Part shown: piece by piece, positions 1 to 8,448 of the stretch
How the letters are laid out: each line of letters starts with the position of its first letter
Numbering within the stretch: position 1 is the first letter of the stretch
NCBI RefSeq assembly: GCF_004138205.1
Contig: NZ_RXNQ01000033.1
Location: 124,001-188,000, forward strand
Source of the DNA: Pedobacter sp. SYP-B3415
GTDB lineage: Bacteria; Bacteroidota; Bacteroidia; Sphingobacteriales; Sphingobacteriaceae
Length of the DNA: 64,000 nt
Direction: 5' to 3'
Notes under the pieces: model-generated
Told to the model about the DNA's origin: nothing
Seen by the model: the letters and a program-made list of their open reading frames with translations, nothing else
Databases searched by the model: none
Program-made: the position numbers and the translations under genes

Positions 1-9
1 AAAGAGGAT

Positions 10-213
10 ATGCTACAGATTCAATATGACAACAACCTCATTATAGATGTTGGTTGGTACCCTTCATTCTCCCGCAAAGGGAAATTTACTGTGGTGCTTA
101 TTTACAACATGGACTGGGACAACCCCGTCCGAAAGAAGACAGCCAGGGCGTGGTCGATCTTGTTGAAGGCGCTTGAAGAAATTATTGCTGTGGCCAACTC
201 GTTCCAGGCCTGA
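10..213 (+). CDS. Small hypothetical protein, possibly 5'-truncated by the window edge
   Basis: About 67 residues from the ATG at 10. The frame is still open at base 1 (codons for K-E-D precede the Met), so the true start may lie outside the window. The protein is rich in aromatics, with a DVGWYP stretch near residue 13 and a DWDNP stretch near residue 36, ending in an amphipathic helix-like tail. This looks like a compact folded protein rather than a chance frame. I do not recognise the family and assign no function. The purine-rich AAAGAGG at 1-7 is too close to the ATG for a normal ribosome binding site, which slightly favours an upstream start. Confidence 0.5.
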   Translation: MLQIQYDNNLIIDVGWYPSFSRKGKFTVVLIYNMDWDNPVRKKTARAWSILLKALEEIIAVANSFQA

Positions 214-528
214 GGCAATGCTTTTGGGGCCAGGCACCTTCCATCATCTAGCCTGGAGTAGCAATTAAACGCATTAATGAAACAGATTTGCTCTTTTTGC
301 AAATTCTATGCACCTTCATCGCAGCACGGTCTGCAGTTCGCTAAACCCGGTTGCAGCGAAAAGCCCGCAGCGAGGTATGAGCGAGGACTTGCAGCGGAAA
401 ACGGTGCTGCCGGAACCGACTGCCACAGATTTCGCTTTCATGAAAAGCATAATAATGTTGCCGCTGAAGCATAAAACGTAACCCCGCAGACAGATAAAAC
501 CCATAAATTAGCGGCATAAAAAAATATC
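214..528. other. 315-base intergenic region with repeated AGCG words
   Basis: No convincing gene is present. Short frames exist on both strands but have no family-like features. Between 353 and 396 the words GCAGCG (353-358, 367-372, 391-396) and AGCG (380-383) recur in a G/A-rich context. This resembles dispersed intergenic repeats or the remains of one; the assignment is inference. The last 40 bases are A-rich and should hold the promoter or leader of the next gene, but no clear TAnnTTTG element was found. Confidence 0.35.
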
Positions 529-1671
529 ATGAATCTTCGCCCCTGGGCTCTACTTCTAATAGCGGTTGCTTCCTGGCTTCCGGCGGCTGCACAATTTGAC
601 AACAGCGCATTTTATAACCGGATTAAAACCGACAGCACAGAGACCGGCTCACTTCGTCTCGACTTCTATAATTTCAATTACGTCCGCAATTACGAGTTCT
701 TCGGCCCCTTTCAGGATGGTTATACGCTGTATGGCACACAGCTGCAACCCAGGCTGGTCTACCAGGCGCATCCGAACCTGGTTGTATCCGCCGGCGCCTG
801 GCTGCGAAAAGATTTCGGCGCAAACGGCATAACCGATGCTAAACCACTTTTCCAGCTCAAGTACCAGAAAGCCGCAACCTCGCTGATCTTTGGTAGCCTG
901 GAGGGCGGCCTGCATCACCGGTATATTGAGCCGCTCTATGACTTTGAACGCCAGCTTACAAATCCGATCGAATATGGGACGCAACTGCTTATTGACAGGG
1001 AAAAGTTTTTCCTTGATGCGTGGATCGCGTGGCAAAAGATGATTTACAAGGCATCGCCGGTGAAAGAGGAAATCCTCGCAGGATTGTCGGTCGAAAAAAC
1101 TGCTGTAAAAAATGATGATGTGCAACTCAGCTTCCCGCTTCAGCTTATGGTTTACCACCAGGGTGGACAGATCGACACGCTAAAATCGGTGCCGCTGTCA
1201 ACGCTGTTCAACGGCGCTGCGGGATTCAGGTTGCATAAAACGTCTCCCGGTTTTGTGGCTGACGTTTTTACAGACAATTACCTGGTCGCGTATAAAGATT
1301 TCTCACCAGACAAACGCCGCGCATTTGATGGTGGTTTCGGGCTCTGGCTGAACGCGGGTCTGCGGACGCAAAAGTTCGGTACCTTTATCACATCCTTCTG
1401 GCATGGCAACAAATTCCTGTCAGTCAAAGGTATGCCACTGTATCAGAGTGTGTCCCAGAACATGGGCCTGGAAGGGTATACCGAGCAAAATCGCGATGTG
1501 CTGATGTTCAGGTACGTGTATCAAAAGGAACTCCTGCCGAAGCTGTTTCTTGATGTGCGGCTGGAGCCACATCTGGATCTCAGCAGTCCGAAAGTTTCGC
1601 AGATCGAGTTTTCAAACTCTTTTTTCCTGACCTACCGGGAGGACTTCAGACTCTTTAAAAGAAAAAAATAA
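529..1671 (+). CDS. Putative outer-membrane beta-barrel protein, function unknown
   Basis: 380 residues with a signal peptide (charged start, hydrophobic residues 6-18, A-A-A-Q cleavage region near 19-22). The rest is dominated by alternating polar/aromatic strands, for example repeated Y-x-Y, F-x-N and L-x-L patterns, typical of an outer-membrane barrel. No plug domain, TonB box or enzymatic motif was seen. The C-terminus ends in a strand followed by a basic tail. It is a single gene followed by the sigma factor on the same strand, with 64 bases between. A porin- or transport-like role is only inferred from the barrel pattern. Confidence 0.6.
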   Translation: MNLRPWALLLIAVASWLPAAAQFDNSAFYNRIKTDSTETGSLRLDFYNFNYVRNYEFFGPFQDGYTLYGTQLQPRLVYQAHPNLVVSAGAWLRKDFGANGITDAKPLFQLKYQKAATSLIFGSLEGGLHHRYIEPLYDFERQLTNPIEYGTQLLIDREKFFLDAWIAWQKMIYKASPVKEEILAGLSVEKTAVKNDDVQLSFPLQLMVYHQGGQIDTLKSVPLSTLFNGAAGFRLHKTSPGFVADVFTDNYLVAYKDFSPDKRRAFDGGFGLWLNAGLRTQKFGTFITSFWHGNKFLSVKGMPLYQSVSQNMGLEGYTEQNRDVLMFRYVYQKELLPKLFLDVRLEPHLDLSSPKVSQIEFSNSFFLTYREDFRLFKRKK

Positions 1672-1690
1672 ATTTTTTTTGCGACCCCTT

Positions 1691-1716
1691 GCAACCATTA
1701 CCTGATACCGGTCATC
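1691..1716 (+). promoter_or_regulatory. Candidate ECF-type promoter of the sigma factor gene
   Basis: GCAACC at 1691-1696 is followed after 14 bases by GTCATC at 1711-1716. AAC-containing -35 and CGTC-like -10 elements are typical of promoters read by ECF sigma factors, which often regulate themselves. The element sits 20-45 bases before the sigma factor start. The match is by eye and the -10 is imperfect. Confidence 0.35.
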
Positions 1717-1735
1717 TTCTCTATACAAACACACA

Positions 1736-2305
1736 ATGAAATTGACGCGAAGATATACGATAGATGATTTACTTGAAGGTTGTAAAGCCGGCGACCGCAA
1801 AATGCAGGAGCAGCTTTATCGCCTGACCGCCCCAAAGATGCTGGCCGTTTGCCTTCGCTATGCTAAAGACCAGATGGAAGCCGAAGATGTTTTACAGATG
1901 GGGTATGTAAAGGTTTTTAAAAAGATCAATGACTTTCGTGGAGACGGATCATTTGAAGGCTGGATCAGAAGGGTTATGGTGCATACGGCTATTGAAAGCT
2001 TCAGGAGAAACCAGCGGGCGCTTCAGGTTGTAGAAATAGACGAAGCATATGAGCAACCGTCTACCGGTTTTGACTTTAGCCGGCTCGGCATGCAGGACCT
2101 GATGAAAGCCATTCAAAAACTGGCAGACGGGTATAAGATGGTCTTCAACATGTACGTCATCGAAGGTTACTCGCACAAAGAAATAGGAGAAGCCCTGGGT
2201 ATTTCAGAAGGAGCAAGCAAATCGCAGCTTTCCAGAGCCAGAGCAATTTTAAAGGAAGAAATTATAAGAATGGAGGGATTTGGTTATGCAAACTATGCAG
2301 GATAA
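1736..2305 (+). CDS. ECF-type RNA polymerase sigma factor (sigma-70 family)
   Basis: 189 residues, the usual ECF length. Region 2 covers about residues 25-95, with Y-A-K-D-Q-M-E-A-E-D-V-L-Q and a W-I-R-R segment (core binding and -10 recognition). Region 4 covers about 120-180, with the helix-turn-helix GYSHKEIGEALGISEGASKS that reads the -35. It should direct RNA polymerase to a small regulon. Its 3' end overlaps the next gene, a single-span membrane protein placed where an anti-sigma factor would be, followed by an outer-membrane barrel gene. Co-transcription suggests envelope-stress or envelope-homeostasis control (inference). The gene is preceded by a possible self-regulated promoter. Confidence 0.88.
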   Translation: MKLTRRYTIDDLLEGCKAGDRKMQEQLYRLTAPKMLAVCLRYAKDQMEAEDVLQMGYVKVFKKINDFRGDGSFEGWIRRVMVHTAIESFRRNQRALQVVEIDEAYEQPSTGFDFSRLGMQDLMKAIQKLADGYKMVFNMYVIEGYSHKEIGEALGISEGASKSQLSRARAILKEEIIRMEGFGYANYAG

Positions 2306-3044
2306 CGATTTTGATAACTTATTCAGAGAGCGCTTTGAAAATGCAGCGGTCGAGCCGAAGAAGGATCTTTGGGCCGGAATCAGCCAGGAACTGGAGCCTA
2401 AAAAAAGAAGACTGACACCAGTTTACTGGAGCGCCGCTGCGGTTGTGTTGCTTGGTGTTGGCATCGCTTTCCTCTTCAGGCCGGAAGAAAAGGTGCAGCT
2501 TACAGCGCACAACAAGCCACAGCGTATTAAGCCGCAGGCAGTCCAGGATGCTTCTGAACAGACAGCAACTCAGCAGCAAGTTTCACGGGACCTGGTAAAA
2601 GAAACGCCGGCAGTCCAACCTGAAAAGTCTATTGTTACTGAGGAACGTAAACCTACAGAAAGGCAACCGGAAGAAGCCGCGCAGCCAAAGGAGCAGCATG
2701 CGCAACCTGAAACGATGATAGCCGCAACAGATACGCGGAGAGAAAACAACACAGATGTGACGGGTCAGATTTCGCAACCGGAAACGGTTATCGCCAGGGT
2801 AGAGCAGCCGCAATCAGGCAACGATGGCTTTCGCACAAAACCGGCGTTCCCTGAGGCTGCAGCAGACAGGGCAGATGAAAATGAACCGAAAGAGCGTGGC
2901 GCAAGAAGAGAAAAAGGTTTGTTCGCTTTCGTCGGAAAGGTGAAAGAAAAGTTTGACAAAACGACAAAAAATATCATTACAGAAAAGAATGGAACCATGA
3001 GCATCGACCTCGGTTTCGTGAAAATAGACAAAGAAATAAACTAA
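2286..3044 (+). CDS. Single-span membrane protein, putative anti-sigma or partner protein
   Basis: About 252 residues from the ATG at 2286, preceded by GGAGGG at 2272-2277; a TTG six bases earlier is also in frame. The N-terminus is cytosolic and acidic, with a W-A-G-I-S-Q-E-L motif typical of Bacteroidota anti-sigma-like proteins. One transmembrane helix follows (about residues 45-63), then a long low-complexity periplasmic region rich in Q, E, P, K and T (about 65-205). It overlaps the sigma gene by 20 bases, so the two are probably translationally coupled. No zinc anti-sigma motif was seen, so the anti-sigma role rests on context. Confidence 0.7.
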   Translation: MQTMQDNDFDNLFRERFENAAVEPKKDLWAGISQELEPKKRRLTPVYWSAAAVVLLGVGIAFLFRPEEKVQLTAHNKPQRIKPQAVQDASEQTATQQQVSRDLVKETPAVQPEKSIVTEERKPTERQPEEAAQPKEQHAQPETMIAATDTRRENNTDVTGQISQPETVIARVEQPQSGNDGFRTKPAFPEAAADRADENEPKERGARREKGLFAFVGKVKEKFDKTTKNIITEKNGTMSIDLGFVKIDKEIN

Positions 3045-3063
3045 CACTCAACACACACATAAC

Positions 3064-3822
3064 ATGAAAAGGATAGTTCTCGCTGCATTGTTAACAGGTT
3101 TTTCGATCAGCACCTTCGCGCAGACAGATTCGGTACAGACAGATACGACAGGTCGCAAAAAAGCAACCATCAAAATAAAAGAGGTAGGCGTTAAGTCAAA
3201 AAGTGACCGGGCATATTTCGGTATCGGACTCGGCTTTGACTTTGGCTGGAACAGGTTTATCGACCAGGGCATTGCCGCTAACCCGCAGCAGGTGAAAGAT
3301 CTTGCGCTCGAACGCGGTCCTAACTTTGGTTTCAACCTGATCACGGCTCGTGTAGACCTGGCAAAAAATCATGCTGTCCGCTTAAAAACTGCCCTGGGTC
3401 TGGACTATAATACTTACCATTTCCGCAAGGCAATCACCTTGCAACCTGATCAGGATGTTCTGACCTATACAATCGATGAGAACAGAAATTTTGATAAAAA
3501 CCTGCTTCGTTCTACCTATCTGAGAATTCCATTATTGCTTGCAGTAAGGCCGGTTAAGGATTCCAGTTTTGAACTGGCCGGTGGCGGCGAAGTCGGCGTA
3601 CTGATCTGGGGAAAAACCAAACAGATCAGTGATGAAGCCGGAAAAGTGAAGATCAAAGACACATATAACCTGGAACCCTTTCGTTACGGTTTAACATTCA
3701 GGGTTGGTTACAGCGGCTTTAACCTGTATGGAAAATATTACCTGAATGATGTCTTTGCTAAAAATCAGGGTCCTGCAGGGCTGAGTAACGTTGCCTTCGG
3801 TATCTCGTTCGGCGGAATTTAA
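3064..3822 (+). CDS. Outer-membrane beta-barrel protein (PorT-like family)
   Basis: 252 residues with a clear signal peptide ending F-A-Q at about residue 20, then a short polar linker and an eight-strand-like barrel with G/Y/F-rich alternating strands such as Y-F-G-I-G-L-G-F-D-F and V-G-Y-S-G-F-N-L-Y-G-K-Y-Y. This pattern is seen in the small outer-membrane barrels that often follow sigma and anti-sigma genes in Bacteroidota. It lies 19 bases after the anti-sigma-like gene and is followed by a strong terminator, so it is the last gene of the three-gene unit. It could be the envelope sensor or a target of the sigma factor (inference). Confidence 0.7.
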   Translation: MKRIVLAALLTGFSISTFAQTDSVQTDTTGRKKATIKIKEVGVKSKSDRAYFGIGLGFDFGWNRFIDQGIAANPQQVKDLALERGPNFGFNLITARVDLAKNHAVRLKTALGLDYNTYHFRKAITLQPDQDVLTYTIDENRNFDKNLLRSTYLRIPLLLAVRPVKDSSFELAGGGEVGVLIWGKTKQISDEAGKVKIKDTYNLEPFRYGLTFRVGYSGFNLYGKYYLNDVFAKNQGPAGLSNVAFGISFGGI

Positions 3823-3851
3823 AGAAACACAACTACACACAAATCAACCGG

Positions 3852-3881
3852 TCCCGCACCCCAGAAGGTGCGGGATTTTTT
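3852..3881 (+). terminator. Intrinsic terminator of the sigma factor operon
   Basis: The perfect 9-bp stem TCCCGCACC (3852-3860) / GGTGCGGGA (3867-3875), with a six-base loop, is followed by a T run. Confidence 0.9.
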
Positions 3882-3935
3882 ATTAGGCTGAAAGACACCT
3901 CGCCTGTTCCCTTCGCTTGTCGCAGCCTTTTTATT

Positions 3936-3943
3936 TATCTTTA
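3936..3943 (+). promoter_or_regulatory. -7 element directly before the ABC ATPase start
   Basis: TATCTTTA is close to the Bacteroidota TAnnTTTG element and ends four bases before the GTG start at 3948. Transcription would begin at or near the start codon, giving a leaderless or nearly leaderless message. No good -33 TTTG is seen. Confidence 0.45.
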
Positions 3944-3947
3944 CCGG

Positions 3948-4940
3948 GTGAGCACAACCCTAATCAGCGTTGATAAGCTGAATAAACAATACCTTCCAGG
4001 TCAGGCTTCGGGCATATCTGATCTGTCTTTCGATATATCATCCGGCCAGATATTTGCCATTATCGGCGAAAGCGGCAGTGGTAAATCAACACTGTTAAAA
4101 AGCATTTACGGTTTGTTAAAGCCAGACAGCGGAACCATTCTTTTTGAAGGCAAAAAGGTGAAGGGACCGGATGAACAACTAGTGCCGGGACACCCGCAGA
4201 TGAAAATGGTAACGCAGGATTTCTCGTTGAATATTTATGCCAAAGTTTATGACAACATAGCCTCACAACTTTCCAATACCAATGTCAGGCTCAAGGAAAG
4301 TAAAACCCTGGCCATGATGGAACAGTTACGTATTGCTCATTTACGCAACAAAAAAATTGTAGAGCTGAGCGGCGGGGAGCAACAGCGCGTTGCGATTGCC
4401 CGTGCCCTGGTGAGCGATACCCGGGTTCTTCTTCTTGATGAACCGTTTAGCCAGGTAGATTCCCTGCTTAAAAATCAGCTTCGCGCAGATATAAAAAACT
4501 TGGTTGCAGAAACGGGTGTAACAGTGATCCTGGTTTCGCATGATCCGGCAGACGGACTTTTTCTGGCAGATCAGCTGTTGATTCTTCGCGCAGGTAAGCT
4601 GCAGCAAACCGGTACACCCAGAAACGTCTATGAACATCCTCAGAATATCTACACAGCGAAATTGCTCGGTAATGCGATTGTCTTAAACCGCAGCGAGGCT
4701 GATGCTATAGGGATCAAAACGGGGAAAGAACATGTCGTTATATACCCCGAATGGGCCAGCCTTAACGGCGGATGGAACAGCCGCCGGTTCGAAGTAAAAG
4801 AAATTTTTTACAAAGGCTTTTACGAAGAACTGGTATTGGAAAGGAATGGAGTTGAAATCCGCGCGCTCCAACTTAACAGCACTGCACATAAGAAACATGA
4901 GCATGTGCAGGTACAGCTAACACGTTTTCTTGAATTTTAA
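3948..4940 (+). CDS. ABC transporter ATP-binding protein, PotA/spermidine-iron-like
   Basis: 330 residues starting at GTG 3948; no ATG lies nearby in frame. Walker A GESGSGKST is at 40-48, the signature LSGGEQQR near 139, Walker B V-L-L-L-D-E-P near 162, and the switch His in SHDPAD near 195. The region after about 235 resembles the C-terminal extension (TOBE-like) of PotA, FbpC or CysA-type importer ATPases. No permease or binding protein gene is adjacent, so its partners must be encoded elsewhere or it acts outside transport. The substrate cannot be read from the sequence. Confidence 0.85.
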   Translation: MSTTLISVDKLNKQYLPGQASGISDLSFDISSGQIFAIIGESGSGKSTLLKSIYGLLKPDSGTILFEGKKVKGPDEQLVPGHPQMKMVTQDFSLNIYAKVYDNIASQLSNTNVRLKESKTLAMMEQLRIAHLRNKKIVELSGGEQQRVAIARALVSDTRVLLLDEPFSQVDSLLKNQLRADIKNLVAETGVTVILVSHDPADGLFLADQLLILRAGKLQQTGTPRNVYEHPQNIYTAKLLGNAIVLNRSEADAIGIKTGKEHVVIYPEWASLNGGWNSRRFEVKEIFYKGFYEELVLERNGVEIRALQLNSTAHKKHEHVQVQLTRFLEF

Positions 4941-4959
4941 TGAACTGACGGCCGGTCAT

Positions 4960-4999
4960 AAAAAAGGGGCAGAATCGAATTTGGTTCTGCCCCTTTTTT
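4960..4999. terminator. Bidirectional terminator between the ABC ATPase and lipoprotein genes
   Basis: A-tract, then GGGGCAGAA (4966-4974) pairing with TTCTGCCCC (4985-4993), then a T-tract. It is symmetrical, so it can end the + strand ATPase transcript and the - strand lipoprotein transcript. Confidence 0.9.
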
Positions 5000-5015
5000 A
5001 TTCATATTTCCTTTA

Positions 5016-5423
5016 CTATTCAGCAGATGCAACCAGTACAACCCGTGTGGTTATTTCAGCGGTAGGCCTTGCCGGCAATACGTTCTGATCGTATTGATTT
5101 TGAAGATAAATACGAACTTTTCCAGGATACGACGTATAGCTGTAACGAACACCACCGAAACTAAATGGCAGTGCATCGTATCCATCATCATTGAACCTTG
5201 CAATAGAGACAATTACGCCGTCTACTTCGTAACGTTCAATTTCCTGATTGTTGATGTCTACATAATAATAACGGCCTTCGCTATCCTGCGCAGTTTGCCA
5301 TTGTGTCGGCTGAATGCTGGCAAAAATTGTAAAGTTCTGGGTCTGCGGCGCGATGACGTCTTTTTTGCATGACACAAAGCCCAGCGTTGTGATGCAGAGG
5401 AGTAAAAATGTTAATCTTTTCAT
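5016..5423 (-). CDS. Small lipoprotein, function unknown
   Basis: 135 residues from the ATG at 5423. This start gives a proper lipoprotein signal (K-R, then a hydrophobic core, then lipobox G-F-V-S-C-K-K with Cys at about residue 20). An earlier in-frame ATG would add a 12-residue polar extension in front of the signal and is unlikely. The mature part is Tyr-rich and predicted mostly beta. It should be secreted and anchored to a membrane; the +2 Lys gives no certain sorting information. It is monocistronic, with its own promoter element at 5469-5476 and a shared terminator downstream. I do not recognise the family. Confidence 0.8.
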   Translation of the reverse strand: MKRLTFLLLCITTLGFVSCKKDVIAPQTQNFTIFASIQPTQWQTAQDSEGRYYYVDINNQEIERYEVDGVIVSIARFNDDGYDALPFSFGGVRYSYTSYPGKVRIYLQNQYDQNVLPARPTAEITTRVVLVASAE

Positions 5424-5468
5424 GGTTATAGTATTTGTGTGTTTTTTCACAGAATACAACTATACTGC

Positions 5469-5476
5469 CAAAGTTA
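5469..5476 (-). promoter_or_regulatory. -7 promoter element of the lipoprotein gene
   Basis: On the minus strand it reads TAACTTTG, a full match to TAnnTTTG, 45 bases upstream of the lipoprotein start. A -33 TTG at the proper distance is not clear. Confidence 0.6.
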
Positions 5477-5595
5477 TGAAGCACCATGTAACAACTCAGA
5501 TATCGATTAATTTGTTGATATACAAGTTGTTGAGTTTATGGCGGCGTCTTTCGCTGTATTGTGTAAATGACAACGCTTCTGACAGCTGTATAGTT

Positions 5596-5937
5596 TTAGC
5601 CAATAAAGTCTTCGCGCGCCGGGTTAAAGACATCGATAAGCAGACCCGCTTCCAGGCAGGTCACGCCGTGCGTTACTGCCGAAGGTGCAAAAAATACATC
5701 GCCGGTTTGCAGGATACGTTTCTCCTCACCGATCTGAACTTCAAACTTCCCGGTCGCCACATAACTCATCTGCAGATGCGGATGCTGGTGCAGGTAACCG
5801 ACAGCGTCTTGTTCAAAGCGCACCTTAACAAGCATCAGTTCGGGTGTATAACTCATTATTTTACGCGACACGCCGGCATCGACCTGCTGCCATTCGAGCG
5901 AGTTATCTTCGGTAAAAATCTGGCCTGGATCAATCAT
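5596..5937 (-). CDS. Small cupin-domain protein
   Basis: 113 residues forming one cupin barrel. Motif 1 contains H-Q-H-P-H (about residues 50-54) followed by the conserved G at 63 (metal-binding His cluster). Motif 2 is around A-P-S-A-V-T-H-G-V (about 85-93). It probably binds a metal ion, but the ligand or reaction is not readable. Its ATG overlaps the ilvA stop (ATGA), which makes it the last gene of the ilv-leu operon and translationally coupled to threonine deaminase. A role linked to branched-chain or keto acid chemistry is possible (inference). No terminator is evident after it. Confidence 0.75.
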   Translation of the reverse strand: MIDPGQIFTEDNSLEWQQVDAGVSRKIMSYTPELMLVKVRFEQDAVGYLHQHPHLQMSYVATGKFEVQIGEEKRILQTGDVFFAPSAVTHGVTCLEAGLLIDVFNPAREDFIG

Positions 5938-7187
5938 ACAAGATATTCAAAAAGGGTTTGGTCCTGATTTAATTCTATTACATTGAATTTGAAATCTCTC
6001 ATGCGCTGCAGGAGGCCCTGGTAATCCTGTGGATCTTTCAATTCAATCCCAACCAGTGCCGGTCCATTTTCACGGTCTGTCTTTTTTATAAATTCAAACC
6101 GGGTAATGTCATCATGGGGGCCAAGCACGTTTGATACAAATAACTTCAGTGCTCCCGGCCGCTGCGGAAAACGTACAATGAAATAATGTTTAAGGCCTTC
6201 AAACAAGAGAGATTTTTCTTTGATCTCCTGCATCCGTTCAATGTCATTGTTCCCGCCGCTTACGACACAAACAACCGTCTTGCCGCTTATTTGCTCGGTC
6301 AGCTGGTCTAGCGCGGCAATAGACAGGGCACCTGCCGGTTCGGCAACGATGGCATCTTCATTATACAGTTTTAAGATCGATGTGCAGATCTTTCCTTCAG
6401 GAACGAGCAGCATTTCGTCAAGGAGAGAGCGGCAGTAGGTGTAGGTTAGTTCCCCGACCCGTTTAACGGCGGCCCCGTCTACGAAGCGGTCAATGTGTTC
6501 AAGCGTAAGCGGTCCATCGTTCTCAAGCGCGCCTTTCATCGAGGGAGCGCCCAATGGTTCGGTGCCAACCAGCCGGACATCTGGTTTTACGGTCCGGATA
6601 TAACTGGATACTCCCGCTGCCAGGCCGCCGCCGCCCACCGGCATCACGATCATATCGAGATCGGGCAGGTCTTCAAAGATCTCAACACCGACTGTGCCCT
6701 GGCCCTCGATAATCTTATGATGATCAAATGGCGGGACAAACTTCATCGAATGTTCTGCTGTATACTGAAGCGCTTCGCGCAGGCAGTCGTCAAAGGTATC
6801 ACCTACCAGCACAACTTCAATGTTCTCGCCGCCAAACATTTTTGTCTGTTTAACTTTCTGTTTCGGTGTGATCTCCGGCATGAAGATGACGCCTTTTATA
6901 TTCAGTTTTTTGCAGGAGTAAGCCACACCCTGGGCATGGTTTCCGGCACTCGCGCAAACCACACCGTTGCGGGCCTCGGCAGGTTCAAGCGAGCTGATCA
7001 TATTGTAGGCGCCCCTTAGTTTATAAGAGCGTACAACCTGCATATCCTCCCGCTTGAGGTAAATATTTGCATTATAATGCGCAGACAAGCCTGCATTAAA
7101 TTCCAGCGGTGTGCGCTTTACAATGCCACGCAGCCTGGCGGCGGCGGCTGTAAAATCAAGGGAAACGGCGGGTTCTGTGGTTTTCAT
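5934..7187 (-). CDS. ilvA: Threonine dehydratase (threonine ammonia-lyase), biosynthetic
   Basis: 417 residues. It deaminates threonine to 2-oxobutanoate, the first committed step to isoleucine. The PLP-lysine lies in R-S-Y-K-L-R-G-A (K56), the Gly-rich PLP phosphate loop in V-G-G-G-G-L-A near 190, and S-A-G-N-H near 82. After about residue 325 a single ACT-like regulatory domain is present. The E. coli biosynthetic enzyme (about 514 residues) has two, so this is the shorter form. It follows leuA by about 76 bases in the operon. Isoleucine feedback is likely but not provable from sequence. Confidence 0.95.
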   Translation of the reverse strand: MKTTEPAVSLDFTAAAARLRGIVKRTPLEFNAGLSAHYNANIYLKREDMQVVRSYKLRGAYNMISSLEPAEARNGVVCASAGNHAQGVAYSCKKLNIKGVIFMPEITPKQKVKQTKMFGGENIEVVLVGDTFDDCLREALQYTAEHSMKFVPPFDHHKIIEGQGTVGVEIFEDLPDLDMIVMPVGGGGLAAGVSSYIRTVKPDVRLVGTEPLGAPSMKGALENDGPLTLEHIDRFVDGAAVKRVGELTYTYCRSLLDEMLLVPEGKICTSILKLYNEDAIVAEPAGALSIAALDQLTEQISGKTVVCVVSGGNNDIERMQEIKEKSLLFEGLKHYFIVRFPQRPGALKLFVSNVLGPHDDITRFEFIKKTDRENGPALVGIELKDPQDYQGLLQRMRDFKFNVIELNQDQTLFEYLV

Positions 7188-7263
7188 GTATCGTCTTGGG
7201 GCGGTACCCCATTTTTGTCAAACAGGCGAACCGCTCAAAGCTGGTTCGCCTGAAGTGGATAAG

Positions 7264-8436
7264 TTATGCGCCTGCTTTGACCAGGTGTGTAACAACGAGT
7301 TGGTTCAGGTCAGCATCATTGATGTCTTTTTTTGCATCGGCAAGGTCCAGGAAAGCCGTGTACAGAACTGCGAGCTGTTCTTTATCGGGCGAATGCCCAA
7401 GACGCTCCAGGTGGTGTTTGAGGGCATGGCGTCCGCTGCGTGCTGTAAGTACGATCGCGGCAGACGGGAAACCAACATCTTCCGGCTTGATGATCTCGTA
7501 ATTTTCACGGTTTTTCAGGAAACCATCCTGGTGTATACCTGAACTGTGCGAAAATGCGTTTGCACCGACGATTGCTTTATTTGGCTGTACCGGCATGTTC
7601 ATTTGCGACCGCACCGTGTGGCTGATCTCGAAGAACCGGGTAGCATCGATATTTGTATGCAGTCCGAGTGTTTTGTGCGTTTGAAGGATCATAACTACCT
7701 CTTCCATAGATGTGTTACCGGCCCGTTCGCCGATCCCGTTTATGGTACATTCAACCTGGCGCGCCCCGTTCTGGAGGCCTGCTATGCTGTTGGCTGTAGC
7801 AAGGCCAAGATCGTTATGGCAGTGTACAGAGATAATCGCTTTGTCAATGTTGCTGACGTTTTCTTTCAGAAAACGGATTTTCGAGCCATATTGGTCAGGC
7901 AGGCAGTAACCGTTTGTGTCAGGAATGTTGACAACGGTTGCGCCTGCCGCGATCACCGCCTCGACCATACGGGCAAGGAACTCCACATCTGCACGCCCCG
8001 CGTCTTCTGCATAAAATTCTACATCCTCAACATATTTTTTTGCGTATTTCACCGCCTCAACGCCGCGGGCAAGAATTTCATCGCGGGTACTGTTGAACTT
8101 GTGTTTGATATGGAAATCAGATGATCCGATACCGGTATGGATGCGTGGCCGCTTTGCATACTTGAGCGCATCTGCGGCCACGTCGATATCATTTTTGTTG
8201 GCGCGTGTCAGCGCGCAGATGATCGGATTACTTACAGCTTTTGAAAGTTCAATCACGCTGTTAAAATCACCGGGACTGGAAACCGGAAAGCCGGCTTCGA
8301 TGATATCCACACCCAGTAACTCCAGTGCTTTTGCGATTTCAATTTTTTCATGGGTTGCCAGCTGGCATCCCGGTACCTGCTCACCATCTCTGAGGGTGGT
8401 GTCGAATACATAAACTTTGTTTGGGTCGTGAAGCAT
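7264..8436 (-). CDS. leuA: 2-isopropylmalate synthase, short form
   Basis: 390 residues. It condenses 2-oxoisovalerate with acetyl-CoA, the first leucine-specific step. The HMGL-like TIM barrel has [10 protein letters not shown] near 11-20, the metal-binding H-C-H-N-D near 205, and G-I-G-E-R-A-G-N near 238. The protein ends soon after the linker helices; the roughly 130-residue C-terminal leucine-binding LeuA dimer domain of the E. coli type enzyme is missing. Allosteric leucine inhibition of the usual kind is therefore not expected here, which makes transcript-level control more important (inference). It lies 12 bases downstream of leuB. Confidence 0.93.
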   Translation of the reverse strand: MLHDPNKVYVFDTTLRDGEQVPGCQLATHEKIEIAKALELLGVDIIEAGFPVSSPGDFNSVIELSKAVSNPIICALTRANKNDIDVAADALKYAKRPRIHTGIGSSDFHIKHKFNSTRDEILARGVEAVKYAKKYVEDVEFYAEDAGRADVEFLARMVEAVIAAGATVVNIPDTNGYCLPDQYGSKIRFLKENVSNIDKAIISVHCHNDLGLATANSIAGLQNGARQVECTINGIGERAGNTSMEEVVMILQTHKTLGLHTNIDATRFFEISHTVRSQMNMPVQPNKAIVGANAFSHSSGIHQDGFLKNRENYEIIKPEDVGFPSAAIVLTARSGRHALKHHLERLGHSPDKEQLAVLYTAFLDLADAKKDINDADLNQLVVTHLVKAGA

Positions 8437-8448
8437 GGTTATTAAAGT

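Noticed and set aside
649..1158. 169-residue minus-strand frame
   Set aside because: It is antisense to the barrel gene, which has a signal peptide and beta-strand pattern.
5314..5967. 217-residue plus-strand frame
   Set aside because: It covers the lipoprotein signal and the cupin gene in antisense, both of which have clear features in their own frames.
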